Below, piece after piece: positions 1 through 8,599 of a stretch of DNA of 64,000 bases. Both the position numbers and the translations under genes were made by a program. This stretch comes from MGBC124762 sp048201935 (lineage in GTDB: Bacteria > Bacillota > Clostridia > Oscillospirales > Oscillospiraceae). The stretch spans positions 1 through 64,000 of the forward strand of contig DBFBGR010000024.1 of assembly GCA_048201935.1 (NCBI GenBank), given 5' to 3'. Numbering within the stretch: position 1 is the stretch's first letter; the number at the start of each line of letters is the position of its first letter. Below the pieces are notes generated by a model, which ran no database searches, was not told the DNA's origin, and was given only the letters and a program-made list of their open reading frames with translations.

Positions 1-28
1 GCAGGTCGCCCATCTTCATATATGCCAT
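1..28 (-). CDS. Unidentified gene, 5' end only (cut by window edge)
   Basis: Only nine codons are visible, reading Met-Ala-Tyr-Met-Lys-Met-Gly-Asp-Leu from the ATG at 28-26 and running off the left edge. A GGGAGGT ribosome binding site lies at 36-42, seven bases before this ATG, which is what supports a real start here. The upstream stretch (43-179) is AT-rich and would hold its promoter, but I cannot pick a clear -35/-10 pair. Too little protein is present to name a function. Confidence 0.55.
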
Positions 29-179
29 ATGTACGACCTCCCTTCTCTCGGAAAGACTCGATTTTTTCTCTCTCAAATTTACCCATCTATTATACTAACA
101 TTTTCACCAAATCGCAACCCCTTTTTTGAGTTTTTTTCAGCGTTTTTATGTAGACCGTCCCCACATTCCGTGCGCCCGG

Positions 180-215
180 AAAAAAGCCGCCCCGGCGCTT
201 ACGCGCCGGGGCGGC
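180..215 (-). terminator. Intrinsic terminator of the NCS2 permease gene
   Basis: A 13-bp perfect GC-rich stem (arms 186-198 and 203-215, four-base loop) is followed on the minus strand by six T (180-185). It lies just after the permease stop codon. Confidence 0.85.
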
Positions 216-243
216 CTGTCCGTTTTTGTCGAAGGCCCGGGGC

Positions 244-1662
244 TTACACCACCAGGAAGAACTTGATGAGGAACAGCGCGGAGATGATGTAGGTCACCAC
301 GGAGACCTCCTTGAACTTGCCCGAGAAGACCTTCAGCACAGTGTAGGAGATGAGGCCCAGGCCGATGGCGTGGCCAATGGAGCTGGAGATGGGCATGGCG
401 ATGAGCATCAGCGCCACGGGGACCATCTGGTCCAGATCGCCGAAGTCCACATTCTTCAGCCCCTGGAGCATCAGCACGCCCACGTAGATGAGGGCGGCGG
501 AGGTGGCGGGGGCGGGAATAATGGCGGCGATGGGGGAGATGAACATGCAGGCCAGGAACAGGATGCCGGTGGTCAGGGCGGTGAGACCGGTGCGGCCACC
601 GGCCTCCACGCCGGAGGCGGACTCCACGAAGGTGGTGACGGTGGAGGTACCGGTGCAGGCGCCGGCCACGGTGCCCACGGCGTCGGCCAGCAGGGCCTCC
701 TTCATCTTGGGCATCTTGCCATTCTCATCCACCATACCGGCCCGGGAGGCGGTGCCCACCAGGGTGCCGATGGTGTCGAACATGTCGATCATGCAGAAGG
801 TGATGACCAGGGTGATGACAGTGAACCAGCCGATGTCCACAAAGCCGGCGAAGTTGAACTTAAACAGGGTGGTCTCCACCATGTCGCCCACGGGGGGCAG
901 CCAGCTGGCGGAGGTCAGACCGGCGAAGGGATTCACGTCCAGGAACAGCAGCGAGCCCATCCAGTAGATGACCGAGGAGACCAGCATGCCGATGAGCACG
1001 GCGCCCTTGACCTTCTTGGCCAGCAGGGCGATGACGAACAAGCCCACGAACATGGTGACCACATAGAGGACCATCTGGCTGTAGCCGCTGCCCATAGCCT
1101 TGCTGGCGGTGCCGGCGGTGAGGGAGCCGAAGAAGTCACGCATGACATAGAAGGGACCGACGTTCTCGGAGTACACGCCGGCGTTGGAGCCAAAGCCGAT
1201 GTTCATCAGCATCAGGCCGATGGCCGGGGCGATGCCCAGGCGCACGCCCAGAGGGATAGCGTCCACGATCTTCTCACGGATGTTCAGGAAGGACAGCACC
1301 ACGAAGATGATGCCCTCAACCAGGATGATGACAAGGCCCGCCTGGAAGCTATCCACGTAGCTCAGGCCGGTCATGCCCGCGATGTTGGCCACCACGACAG
1401 CGAAAAAGCTGTTGAGGCCCATACCAGGAGCCATGGCGAAGGGCTTGTTGGCGGCGAAGGCCATGACGAACATGCCGATGGCGGAGGCGACGCAGGTGGC
1501 CAGGAACACGCCGTTCCACAGCGCGCTGCCCACGTCAAACCCCGTCAACAGGTTGGGGTTCAGCGCGATGATGTAGGCCATGGTCATGAAGGTGGTGAGA
1601 CCGGCCACGATCTCGGTGCGGACGGTGGTGCCGTTTTGCTTGAGCTTAAAGAGCTTCTCCAT
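244..1662 (-). CDS. NCS2 (AzgA-type) purine permease
   Basis: A 472-residue polytopic membrane protein of the NCS2 family, AzgA/PbuG branch, which imports hypoxanthine, guanine or adenine by proton symport. Visible hallmarks are the N-terminal EIVAGLTTFMTMAYII segment (residues 17-32), the NKPFAMAPGMGLNSFF signature (72-87) and the MIDMFDTIGTLVG motif near residue 290; about a dozen hydrophobic segments span the length, as usual for the family. The ATG at 1662 follows an AAAGGGAGAG ribosome binding site. It is transcribed away from a phosphoribosyltransferase gene, a pairing that suits purine salvage. Exact substrate cannot be read from the sequence. I saw no purine riboswitch in its leader. 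Confidence 0.9.
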   Translation of the reverse strand: MEKLFKLKQNGTTVRTEIVAGLTTFMTMAYIIALNPNLLTGFDVGSALWNGVFLATCVASAIGMFVMAFAANKPFAMAPGMGLNSFFAVVVANIAGMTGLSYVDSFQAGLVIILVEGIIFVVLSFLNIREKIVDAIPLGVRLGIAPAIGLMLMNIGFGSNAGVYSENVGPFYVMRDFFGSLTAGTASKAMGSGYSQMVLYVVTMFVGLFVIALLAKKVKGAVLIGMLVSSVIYWMGSLLFLDVNPFAGLTSASWLPPVGDMVETTLFKFNFAGFVDIGWFTVITLVITFCMIDMFDTIGTLVGTASRAGMVDENGKMPKMKEALLADAVGTVAGACTGTSTVTTFVESASGVEAGGRTGLTALTTGILFLACMFISPIAAIIPAPATSAALIYVGVLMLQGLKNVDFGDLDQMVPVALMLIAMPISSSIGHAIGLGLISYTVLKVFSGKFKEVSVVTYIISALFLIKFFLVV

Positions 1663-1713
1663 ATTTCTCTCCCTTTCGTTTCCAAAGCAGAGGCTTTGGA
1701 AAAAGATAGGAAC

Positions 1714-1742
1714 ATTGTACCACAGTTCGACAAAAAATGCTA
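1714..1742 (-). promoter_or_regulatory. Possible promoter of the NCS2 permease
   Basis: On the minus strand a TACAAT -10 (1714-1719) is preceded by TGG, an extended -10 arrangement; the -35 is poor. A short inverted repeat CCAAAGC/GCTTTGG (1682-1699) lies in the leader downstream. Confidence 0.4.
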
Positions 1743-1758
1743 GGTACTTTTTTCCAAA

Positions 1759-1787
1759 TTGACAGAAATATCAAGGTGGGATATAAT
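1759..1787 (+). promoter_or_regulatory. Sigma-A promoter of the phosphoribosyltransferase gene
   Basis: Perfect consensus -35 TTGACA (1759-1764) and -10 TATAAT (1782-1787) with a 17-bp spacer, 37 bases before the start codon. Confidence 0.9.
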
Positions 1788-1823
1788 AAAAAACGACCAA
1801 AAACACCCAAGGAGGTTTTCCCC

Positions 1824-2378
1824 ATGACCTATCCCATCCAGGTGGCCGGGCTCCAGCGGGACCTGCCCCTCTGCCCCTTGACCGACTCCCTCCAGATCGC
1901 CGCCTTCGTCATCTTCGGCGACGTGGAGCTCACCTGCGCCTGCGCCAAGGCGCTGCTGGAAAAGGCCCCAGAGTTTGACTACATGGTGGCCCCCGAGGCT
2001 AAAGCCATCCCCCTCATCCACGAGATGGCCCGCCAGAGCGGCCAGAACGAGTATTTCCTGGTGCGCAAGAAGAAAAAGGCCTATATGAACGGCGTTTTCG
2101 AGGCTGTGGACCGCTCCATCACCACCGAGGGCGAGCAGATGCTCTACATGGACGGCGCCGACGCGGCCAAGCTCCGGGGCAAGCGGGTGCTCATTTTGGA
2201 CGACGTGATCTCCACCGGCGGCTCCATCGCCGCCACCGAGAGCCTGGTGGAGCAGGCCGGGGGCCAGGTGGTGGGCCGCATGGCCATCCTGGCCGAGGGC
2301 GACGCCGCGAAGCGTCAGGACATCATCTTCCTGGAGCCCCTGCCCCTCTTCGACGGCAACGGCAAGCCTTTGACTTGA
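1824..2378 (+). CDS. Phosphoribosyltransferase, adenine-PRTase-like
   Basis: A 184-residue type I phosphoribosyltransferase. The PRPP-binding motif VLILDDVISTGGS lies near residues 121-133, and the VAPEAKAIPLIHEMA and FLVRKKKK segments resemble the flexible-loop/hood layout of adenine phosphoribosyltransferases. The expected reaction joins a free base to PRPP to give a nucleotide in the cytoplasm. The start is the ATG at 1824 with AGGAGG nine bases upstream; an in-frame ATG further upstream (1737) lies before the promoter and is excluded. The divergent neighbour is a purine permease, which fits base uptake plus salvage. The base used is not certain: it could also be a PurR-like or orotate-type paralogue. 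Confidence 0.8.
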   Translation: MTYPIQVAGLQRDLPLCPLTDSLQIAAFVIFGDVELTCACAKALLEKAPEFDYMVAPEAKAIPLIHEMARQSGQNEYFLVRKKKKAYMNGVFEAVDRSITTEGEQMLYMDGADAAKLRGKRVLILDDVISTGGSIAATESLVEQAGGQVVGRMAILAEGDAAKRQDIIFLEPLPLFDGNGKPLT

Positions 2379-2391
2379 CATTGCCCTTTGT

Positions 2392-2432
2392 AAAAAAACA
2401 GCCCCGACACCTAGGTGTCGGGGCTGTTTTTT
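2392..2432. terminator. Bidirectional terminator
   Basis: A perfect palindrome (CAGCCCCGACACC and its complement around CTAGG, 2399-2426) is flanked by A7 on the left and T6 on the right, so it can end both the phosphoribosyltransferase gene and the convergent SLH gene. Confidence 0.9.
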
Positions 2433-2459
2433 ACGCTAGGGTCTTGCTTACGAAGTCTC

Positions 2460-5400
2460 TTACTTGCTCAGGCGCACGTAGCGCTGCAGCACGGCGGAGA
2501 CCTCGGCGCGGGTGGCGTTGCCCTTGGGGTCGAGGATGTCGTTGCCCTTGCCCTGGATGATGCCATTCTGGATGGCCCAGGTCATAGCGGCAGCGGCCCA
2601 GTCGGCCACGTCGTCGGCGTCGGTGAAGCCGTTGAGGTCCTTACCGTTGACGGCGGGAGCGCCGGCATAGCGGTAGACCATGACCACCAGCTCCTCGCGG
2701 GTGATGGAGCTGTTGGGACCGAAGGTGCCGTCGGTGTAGCCGTTGATCACGCCGGCCTCAGCGGCCCAATCCACAGCGGCGGCGAACCAGTCGTCGGCAA
2801 CCACGTCGGAGAAGTCCACGCTCTTGCCGCTCTTGACCTCGCCGTCCAGACGGAACAGGACGGTGGCCATCATGCCGCGGGTCATGGTGGTGTCGGGGGC
2901 GAAGTGGGTAGCGTCCACGCCGTTGAAGAGCTCACGGGCGGTGACGTAGTCCACGTCGCTCTTGGCCCAATGGCCGTCGATGTCCACAAAGTGCTTGGCG
3001 TTGTTCACGATCTTCACCGTGGCGCTCTCGTCCAGGTCAAAGACCATGTCGCCGTCCACGACCACGCTGTCGCGGATGATCTCCTCGGTGCCGTCGGGCT
3101 TGACGATGACAGCCACCATGCCGCTCTCGGCCTTGTCGTCCACGGGGACGCTGACCTGGGCGTTGTCCACGTCCCGGCCCAGGGTCACGGTGGTGGTGAC
3201 CTCACCGGCGGGGGTGGTAACGGTGACGGACTTGGTGCCGTCGGGCTTGGTGTCGGTGACGGTGACGGTGCCGTCCTTGGCAGTCTCGGTGACCCGCTTG
3301 GTACCGTCGCTCAGGGTCTCGTTCTTCTTGTTGGTGTTGTTGTCCACGCCAACGCCACCGGGGATACCGCCGCCGCCGGTGGGACGGCTGGCCTTGGTGC
3401 CGTCCTGCTGGGCGGCCTCGAAGGTCCGGGTGGCGGTGTTCAGGTCGGCCAGAGCCTGGGCCACCTCGTCGGCGGTGGCGTCGGCGTTGTCGGCCACGGC
3501 TTGGGCGGCGGCGATGGCGGTCTCATAGGCCTCCTTCACCTCCGCGGTGACCCACTTGGTGCCCTTCTTCACGTTCTTAGCGTCGGTGTCCACGGTGATG
3601 GCCTTGGCGGCCTTGTCCGCGGCGGCGATGGCGGCGGTCAGGTCGTCCTTGGTGACGGGCTTGGTGCCGTTGGCGGCGTTCTCGATGGCGGCCTTCAGCG
3701 CGTCGGCGGCCTCGGTCAGGGCCTCCTTGGCCTCGTCCACCTCAGTCTGGGTGGCGTTGGCCTTGTCGGCCACAGCCTGAGCGTCGGCCAGAGCCTTATC
3801 GAAGGCGTCCTTCACGCTCTTGGCGATCCACTTCTCGCTGGTGGGCACGTCGGTGCCGTCCTCGGAGACGGCCACGGAGGTGGTGTCGATGGCCTCGGCG
3901 GCCTCGATGGCAGCGGTCAGCTCCGTCTTGTCCACGGTGGGCGGGGTGACGGTGGTGGCCTTGAAGGTCACGGTGACGGTGACGGCCTCGGCGGGCATCA
4001 CGAAGGTGTTGTCGTCGGCCACGGTGACCTCGCTGTTGTCAGCCTTGGTGACCTTGATGGCGTCCACCTCGTAGCCGTCGGCGGGCTCGGCGGTGATGGT
4101 GACGGTGTCGCCCTCGGCGGCCTCAGTCTTGTCCACGCTCACGGTGCCGTTCTCCGTGTCGGCCACGGTGACGGCGTACTTGTCGCCAGGCGTAACGGTG
4201 CTCTGCTTGAAGGTCACGTTGATGGCCACGTCCTTGGCGGGCATGGTAAAGGTCTTGTCGGCGGCCACGGTCACGTCGGAGCTGGTGATCTGGTCCACCT
4301 CATAGCCAGCCGCGGGGGTAACGGTCAGGGTGATCTTGGTACCCTCGGCGGCCTTGGCAGCGGAGGCGGAGGCGGTGCCGTTGGCCCCGGCGGTCACGGT
4401 GATGTTATACTCGGTGGCGGCGGCGTCCTTATAGGTCGCCGTCAGGGTGACGTTGGCGGCGGGCATATTGAACTCCACGGTGCTTTCGGTGGCGTCGGCC
4501 AGGGTCACGCCGGTGGCGGTCCACTTGTCGAAGACCTTGCCCGCCTCGGGCTGGCCGGCGGTGACGGTGACCTTCTCGCCCTCCACGGCCTCGGTCTTGT
4601 CGGCGGTGCCGCCGACGACGGTGACGGTGTACTTGGTAGCCTGGCCTTCCTTGAAGGTCACCGTGACGGTCACGGCCTCGCCGGGCATGGTGAAGGTCTT
4701 GTCGTCGGCCACGGTCACGGCCTCGCCGCTGGCGGTCTTGGTGACGGAGATGGTATCCACCACGTAGCCGTCAGCGCCCACGGCCACGACCTTAACGGTG
4801 TCGCCCTCATAGGCCTCCGTCACCTCATCGGTGCCCACCTGGGTGGTCACGGTGCCCTTGGACTCGGTGTCGGCAATGGTGATGTCATAGGCGGAGGGAT
4901 TGGGGTCCACGCCGGGCTGGACCACCTCCACACGGAAGATGTGCAGGGTGTTGTCGGTGCCGCCCAGGTAGTAGGTCCCGGCGGCGCCCAGGGTCATGGT
5001 GACCACCGCGGTCTCGCCCGCGTTCACAGTGGGCGTGCCGGACACAGCGGCCTGGCCGATCACGCCCATGGTGCGGGTGCTGCTGCCGCCGTTGCGGGCC
5101 CACACCTTCACCGTGGCGTTGGCCACAGTGGTGGTGAACTGGACGCCCTTGTAGTACTGTTTAGAGGCAAGCTCCACCTTGCCCTGGGAGTTCCAGCGCT
5201 GGTAGCCGTAGAAGCCGTCGGCAAACAGCGCGTCGCCGTCCTCCACACCGGCCAGCTTTCCGCTGTCCTTATTGCCCAGCAGAGTGAAGAAGCCCTGGGT
5301 GCCCAGGTTGGCGACGGTGTTGGCGGCGGTGCCCTTGGGCTGGTTCGCGATCTCCTGCTTGGTCACCTCGTTCATGTTGAGCACGAAGGCGGTGCTGTGC

Positions 5401-8024
5401 TTGGTGCCGTCCTTCTTCTCCAGGGCCTCGAAGTTGCTCACGGCGGTGGCCAGCTCGGCGGCGGCGGCGTTGAGCTCGGTGGTGGTGGCGGTGTTGCTGT
5501 TGGCCACGCCCTCAGCCTTGGCAATGGCGGTGTTATAGGCCGTGCCGTCGCTCACCGACACAAACTTGGCCGTGTCGGCCACGTCGGCGGCGTTATCGGC
5601 GTACCAGATGCCGATGACCTTGTTCTTGGCGGCCTGGATGGCCTCCTTCAGCGCGGTGGGATCGCCGGCGGGCTCAGCGGGGGTGCCCTCGGCGGGCACG
5701 ATGGTGCCCAGGATGTACTTGCCGTACTTCACCCGCACCTGATACACCGTGCCGTTGGTCAGCCCGGAGATGGTGGCGCTCTGGCCGTCGGCGGCCACGG
5801 CCACGGTGGCGTCGGTCCAGTCGGTGGCGTCCTTCGTCTTATACTGATAGAGGCTCTCGTAGTCGCTCTGGTAGTTGGTGATCTTCAGCGCGCCGTCGGC
5901 GGCCTCCAGCACCGGGGTGGTGGCCCGGGTCAGCTCAATGTGCTGGGTGGCGGGCAGGGTATCATCATCGCCGGGGTCCTGGACATAGATGCCCTGAACG
6001 GCGGTCATGTCCACGCCCTCGATGGTGTCGGGGATGGTGATCTTGCCCTCGGAGGAGCCGGAGATGGTCACCCAGTGGGCGGTCTCGCCGTTGCCGTCCA
6101 GGCTGTACTTCCAGCCGTCCTGGATGCCCGAGAGCTCCCGGGTGGCGGCGTTCACGTCGGCGGTGGGCACGGTGCCCTCCTTCTGCGCCACGCTCACCTC
6201 CACCTTGACCTCACGGTCGGCAGCCGCGCCCTCGCTGGTCACGGTGCAGGTATAGGTGCCCGCGTCGGCCACGCCAACGCTCGCCTTGGTATAGGTAGCA
6301 TCGATAGCGCCGCTGATCTCAGCGTTGTCCTTCTTCCACTGATAGTTGATGGTGGGCTGGGGGTTCACCGCGCCGTCCTTATCGTTGACAACGGCAGTCA
6401 GGGTCAGCGTCAGCGCGTCGCCGGCGGTCAGGCTCTGGTTGGCCGTCACGCCGGTGATGCGGATGACCTTGGCGTCCTGGCCCCGGACGGTCAGGGTGGC
6501 GGTCACCTCGTCAGAGGCGGCATAGTTGGTGTTTCCGTCAAACTTGGCCTTCAGAGTGTAGGTCTTGTCGTCGTTGGTCTCATTCGGGTCCAGGGTGACC
6601 TTCACGTTCCAGTTACCGTTGTCCTGGGTGCTCTCGTCGCCCTCGGGCGCGCTGATCTTGCCGGTGACCTCGTTGTTCTCGCTGTCATACAGCTTCACCA
6701 CGGAGGTGGCGTCCACGCCCTCGGGCAGACCGGTCACCTGGGCCAGCACGTAGTTGCCCGCGGCGGCCACGCCCTGGTTGCGGGTCACCAGCCCCAGAGT
6801 CACATCGCCCTGGTTCACGGTCACGTTCAGGGTGACCACCTTGGGCTGGCCATCCACATCGTTGCGGGTGCTGGTGGCAGTGACGGTGGTGGAGCCCACG
6901 CCCACGGCGGTGAGGGTGGCCTTGCCGTCGTTGTCGGTGGTGCCGGTGTCCACGGTGACCACATTGGTGTCGTTGGACTTAAAAGTCACCTGGTCGGCGT
7001 CGCTGGCGGGCTGGATGATGCAGTCGCCGTCGGCGGTGACCCAAGTGGTCTTGATCTCCACCGCCACAGGCTCGTCGCCCATCTTCATGGCGACGGCGCT
7101 GTCGCTGGGGGCGGTCAGGGTCATGGTGTCCACCACGGCCCGGCGCACCCGCAGCGTGGCGGTGCCGGTAAAGCCGGTGGTGTCGTCCTCGGTCTCGTTC
7201 TGCTGGGGGTCGGTGGAGGTGGCCGAAATGGTGTACTGGCCCCGGACCGCGTCCTTGCTCACCTTCACCGTGGCGGTCTTGTTGTCCGAGCCCGGGGTGA
7301 TGGTGATGGTGCTGGGCACATTGCCCTCAGAGTCCTTCACGGTCCAGGACTGGACCGTGCCGCTTGTGCCGCCGGTAACGGCGGCCTTCAAATTCAGCGT
7401 CACGTCCGCGCTGCGCACGTCCGCGTTCAGGTTCTCGTTGTCCTTGTCATCGGTGATCTTCACGCCGGTGACGAAAGCGGAGGTGGTGCTCTTGGGCGCG
7501 GCCTCGACCTTATAGATGTGGGCCTTGCCGCTGACGCAGCCGATGCGGATGTCGCCGGCGGGCACATCGGCAAAGGTGGTGATCTGGTACGTCGCGGTGG
7601 ACTCCTGGGTGGTCGTGCCGGAGGACGCGGTGGTGGCAGTACCGCTCCAAAGGTTCATGGTAGTGCCGCCACTGCTGTTATGGTCATACCACCAGACCTT
7701 GACGGTGGTGGCCGCGGTGGTGGTGAAGTTCACCGTGCGGCGGTTACCGCTGGCATTGGAGGTGCCACCCAGCTTGATGGCCCTGCCTGCGGAATAGCCA
7801 TCGGAGAAGGTAAACGCCTTGGTGGCAATCGCATCACTGCTACTGGCATTATACTTAAAGCCGCCACCCAGGTCGTTCATCGTCGAGGCGGTCACCGTCG
7901 CGGAGTTCTTGGCCATATCCAGCACCATCTCTCCAGCGGCGGCAGCGGGCACCACCAGCAGCGTGGCCATCAGCGCGACGGCCAGCAGCATGGAAAGCGC
8001 CTGCTTCCAATTTTTTGTCCTCAT
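2460..8024 (-). CDS. Giant SLH surface protein A (Ig-like, FIVAR, InlB-type repeats)
   Basis: A secreted 1854-residue cell-surface protein. Residues 1-30 are a signal peptide ending in VPAAAA. Then come a beta-sandwich module (about 31-175), bacterial Ig-like segments (about 190-600, including a Big_2-like stretch near 300-385 and an immunoglobulin-like one near 520-600), a FIVAR helical repeat (about 785-870), a second copy of the beta-sandwich module (about 900-1040), repeats of the 'GTVxxxxxxAxEGDxVTxxAxPADGYEVD' type (divergent InlB B-repeat, about 1045-1358), two more FIVAR units (about 1360-1540), a Thr/Asp-rich 'DGTxxVTxT' segment, and three SLH domains (about 1679-1854). The SLH domains should bind secondary cell-wall polymer. 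The ATG at 8024 has TAGGAGGG upstream. No catalytic domain is recognised. It is a tandem paralogue of the next gene. Confidence 0.9.
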   Translation of the reverse strand: MRTKNWKQALSMLLAVALMATLLVVPAAAAGEMVLDMAKNSATVTASTMNDLGGGFKYNASSSDAIATKAFTFSDGYSAGRAIKLGGTSNASGNRRTVNFTTTAATTVKVWWYDHNSSGGTTMNLWSGTATTASSGTTTQESTATYQITTFADVPAGDIRIGCVSGKAHIYKVEAAPKSTTSAFVTGVKITDDKDNENLNADVRSADVTLNLKAAVTGGTSGTVQSWTVKDSEGNVPSTITITPGSDNKTATVKVSKDAVRGQYTISATSTDPQQNETEDDTTGFTGTATLRVRRAVVDTMTLTAPSDSAVAMKMGDEPVAVEIKTTWVTADGDCIIQPASDADQVTFKSNDTNVVTVDTGTTDNDGKATLTAVGVGSTTVTATSTRNDVDGQPKVVTLNVTVNQGDVTLGLVTRNQGVAAAGNYVLAQVTGLPEGVDATSVVKLYDSENNEVTGKISAPEGDESTQDNGNWNVKVTLDPNETNDDKTYTLKAKFDGNTNYAASDEVTATLTVRGQDAKVIRITGVTANQSLTAGDALTLTLTAVVNDKDGAVNPQPTINYQWKKDNAEISGAIDATYTKASVGVADAGTYTCTVTSEGAAADREVKVEVSVAQKEGTVPTADVNAATRELSGIQDGWKYSLDGNGETAHWVTISGSSEGKITIPDTIEGVDMTAVQGIYVQDPGDDDTLPATQHIELTRATTPVLEAADGALKITNYQSDYESLYQYKTKDATDWTDATVAVAADGQSATISGLTNGTVYQVRVKYGKYILGTIVPAEGTPAEPAGDPTALKEAIQAAKNKVIGIWYADNAADVADTAKFVSVSDGTAYNTAIAKAEGVANSNTATTTELNAAAAELATAVSNFEALEKKDGTKHSTAFVLNMNEVTKQEIANQPKGTAANTVANLGTQGFFTLLGNKDSGKLAGVEDGDALFADGFYGYQRWNSQGKVELASKQYYKGVQFTTTVANATVKVWARNGGSSTRTMGVIGQAAVSGTPTVNAGETAVVTMTLGAAGTYYLGGTDNTLHIFRVEVVQPGVDPNPSAYDITIADTESKGTVTTQVGTDEVTEAYEGDTVKVVAVGADGYVVDTISVTKTASGEAVTVADDKTFTMPGEAVTVTVTFKEGQATKYTVTVVGGTADKTEAVEGEKVTVTAGQPEAGKVFDKWTATGVTLADATESTVEFNMPAANVTLTATYKDAAATEYNITVTAGANGTASASAAKAAEGTKITLTVTPAAGYEVDQITSSDVTVAADKTFTMPAKDVAINVTFKQSTVTPGDKYAVTVADTENGTVSVDKTEAAEGDTVTITAEPADGYEVDAIKVTKADNSEVTVADDNTFVMPAEAVTVTVTFKATTVTPPTVDKTELTAAIEAAEAIDTTSVAVSEDGTDVPTSEKWIAKSVKDAFDKALADAQAVADKANATQTEVDEAKEALTEAADALKAAIENAANGTKPVTKDDLTAAIAAADKAAKAITVDTDAKNVKKGTKWVTAEVKEAYETAIAAAQAVADNADATADEVAQALADLNTATRTFEAAQQDGTKASRPTGGGGIPGGVGVDNNTNKKNETLSDGTKRVTETAKDGTVTVTDTKPDGTKSVTVTTPAGEVTTTVTLGRDVDNAQVSVPVDDKAESGMVAVIVKPDGTEEIIRDSVVVDGDMVFDLDESATVKIVNNAKHFVDIDGHWAKSDVDYVTARELFNGVDATHFAPDTTMTRGMMATVLFRLDGEVKSGKSVDFSDVVADDWFAAAVDWAAEAGVINGYTDGTFGPNSSITREELVVMVYRYAGAPAVNGKDLNGFTDADDVADWAAAAMTWAIQNGIIQGKGNDILDPKGNATRAEVSAVLQRYVRLSK

Positions 8025-8090
8025 TCTATGTCCCTCCTAAAAAATTTGTATTGTGCACTTTTACCCATTTCGGGCCCTAAGATAACCCAT

Positions 8091-8119
8091 ATTTTACTCC
8101 TTCTTACAGCCGATTGCAA
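8091..8119 (-). promoter_or_regulatory. Promoter of SLH protein A (shared surface-gene type)
   Basis: Minus strand -35 TTGCAA (8114-8119), 17-bp spacer, -10 TAAAAT (8091-8096), giving a leader of about 60 bases. The same hexamers and spacing precede two other SLH transcription units in this window. Confidence 0.75.
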
Positions 8120-8169
8120 GTCCTTTTGTTGCCATTTTGTAAATTTTTTTCAGTTCCTCCATATCCTCC

Positions 8170-8502
8170 CGGGGGACCATTCTTTGAGGCCAAAGAATGG
8201 CCCCCCGGACCCCCCAAGAAAGCCCCAGGGAGGGGGATTTCGATTCCCCCTCCCTGGACCCTCCTCCTAAACGACCAAAAAGAGGGGCCCGCGGGCCCCT
8301 CTCTTTGGATTCTCACCCCGGAGACCTAGCTCCCCCGGGGGGAGTATCCAATAGAGGGGGCCGAAGCCCCCCTCTTTGGCCGAAGGGGATTCCAAAGGGG
8401 GCTCTCGGATTGCCCCCTTTGGCGTCTTTTCTGGGGGGTCTGGGGGGCTATCTTTTCCACGCCAGAAAAGATAGTCCCCCAGGAAGTCGGGGCCTGGCCC
8501 CA
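8170..8502. repeat. Array of GC-rich inverted repeats between the two SLH giants
   Basis: The gene-free stretch between 8120 and 8542 holds at least seven separate inverted repeats: 8177-8200 (9-bp arms), 8225-8256 (13-bp arms), 8281-8302 (10-bp arms around GC), 8330-8344, 8353-8375, 8392-8422 (11-bp arms) and 8441-8481 (about 17-bp arms with one mismatch), plus GGGGCC/GGCCCC at 8490-8502. The arms differ in sequence, so this is not a simple tandem repeat. Reading frames exist here but have no ribosome binding sites and only low-complexity Pro/Gly/Arg content; I do not call any gene. Confidence 0.8.
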
Positions 8503-8542
8503 AAGTATGGTCCCCCGGGAAAGCCCGCGGACCCTCCGCGTC

Positions 8543-8574
8543 AAAAAAGGACCGCCCCTCGGGGCGGTCCTTTT
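8543..8574 (-). terminator. Terminator of SLH protein B gene
   Basis: A 10-bp stem GGACCGCCCC/GGGGCGGTCC (8549-8558, 8561-8570) followed on the minus strand by six T (8543-8548), 25 bases after the stop codon. Confidence 0.85.
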
Positions 8575-8599
8575 CTTGCCTTGCTTGGAACGAAGCCTC

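Noticed and set aside
1663..1823. Purine riboswitch before the NCS2 permease
   Set aside because: The leader is short and lacks the conserved purine aptamer loops; only a simple inverted repeat is present.
2415..8270. Very long plus-strand reading frame opposite SLH protein A
   Set aside because: It is the antisense shadow of a GC-rich repetitive gene: Gly/His/Val-rich, without signal peptide, ribosome site or domain. The minus-strand gene has all three.
8170..8502. CRISPR array
   Set aside because: The repeats are palindromes of different sequence, without a constant direct repeat or equal spacers, and no cas gene is near.
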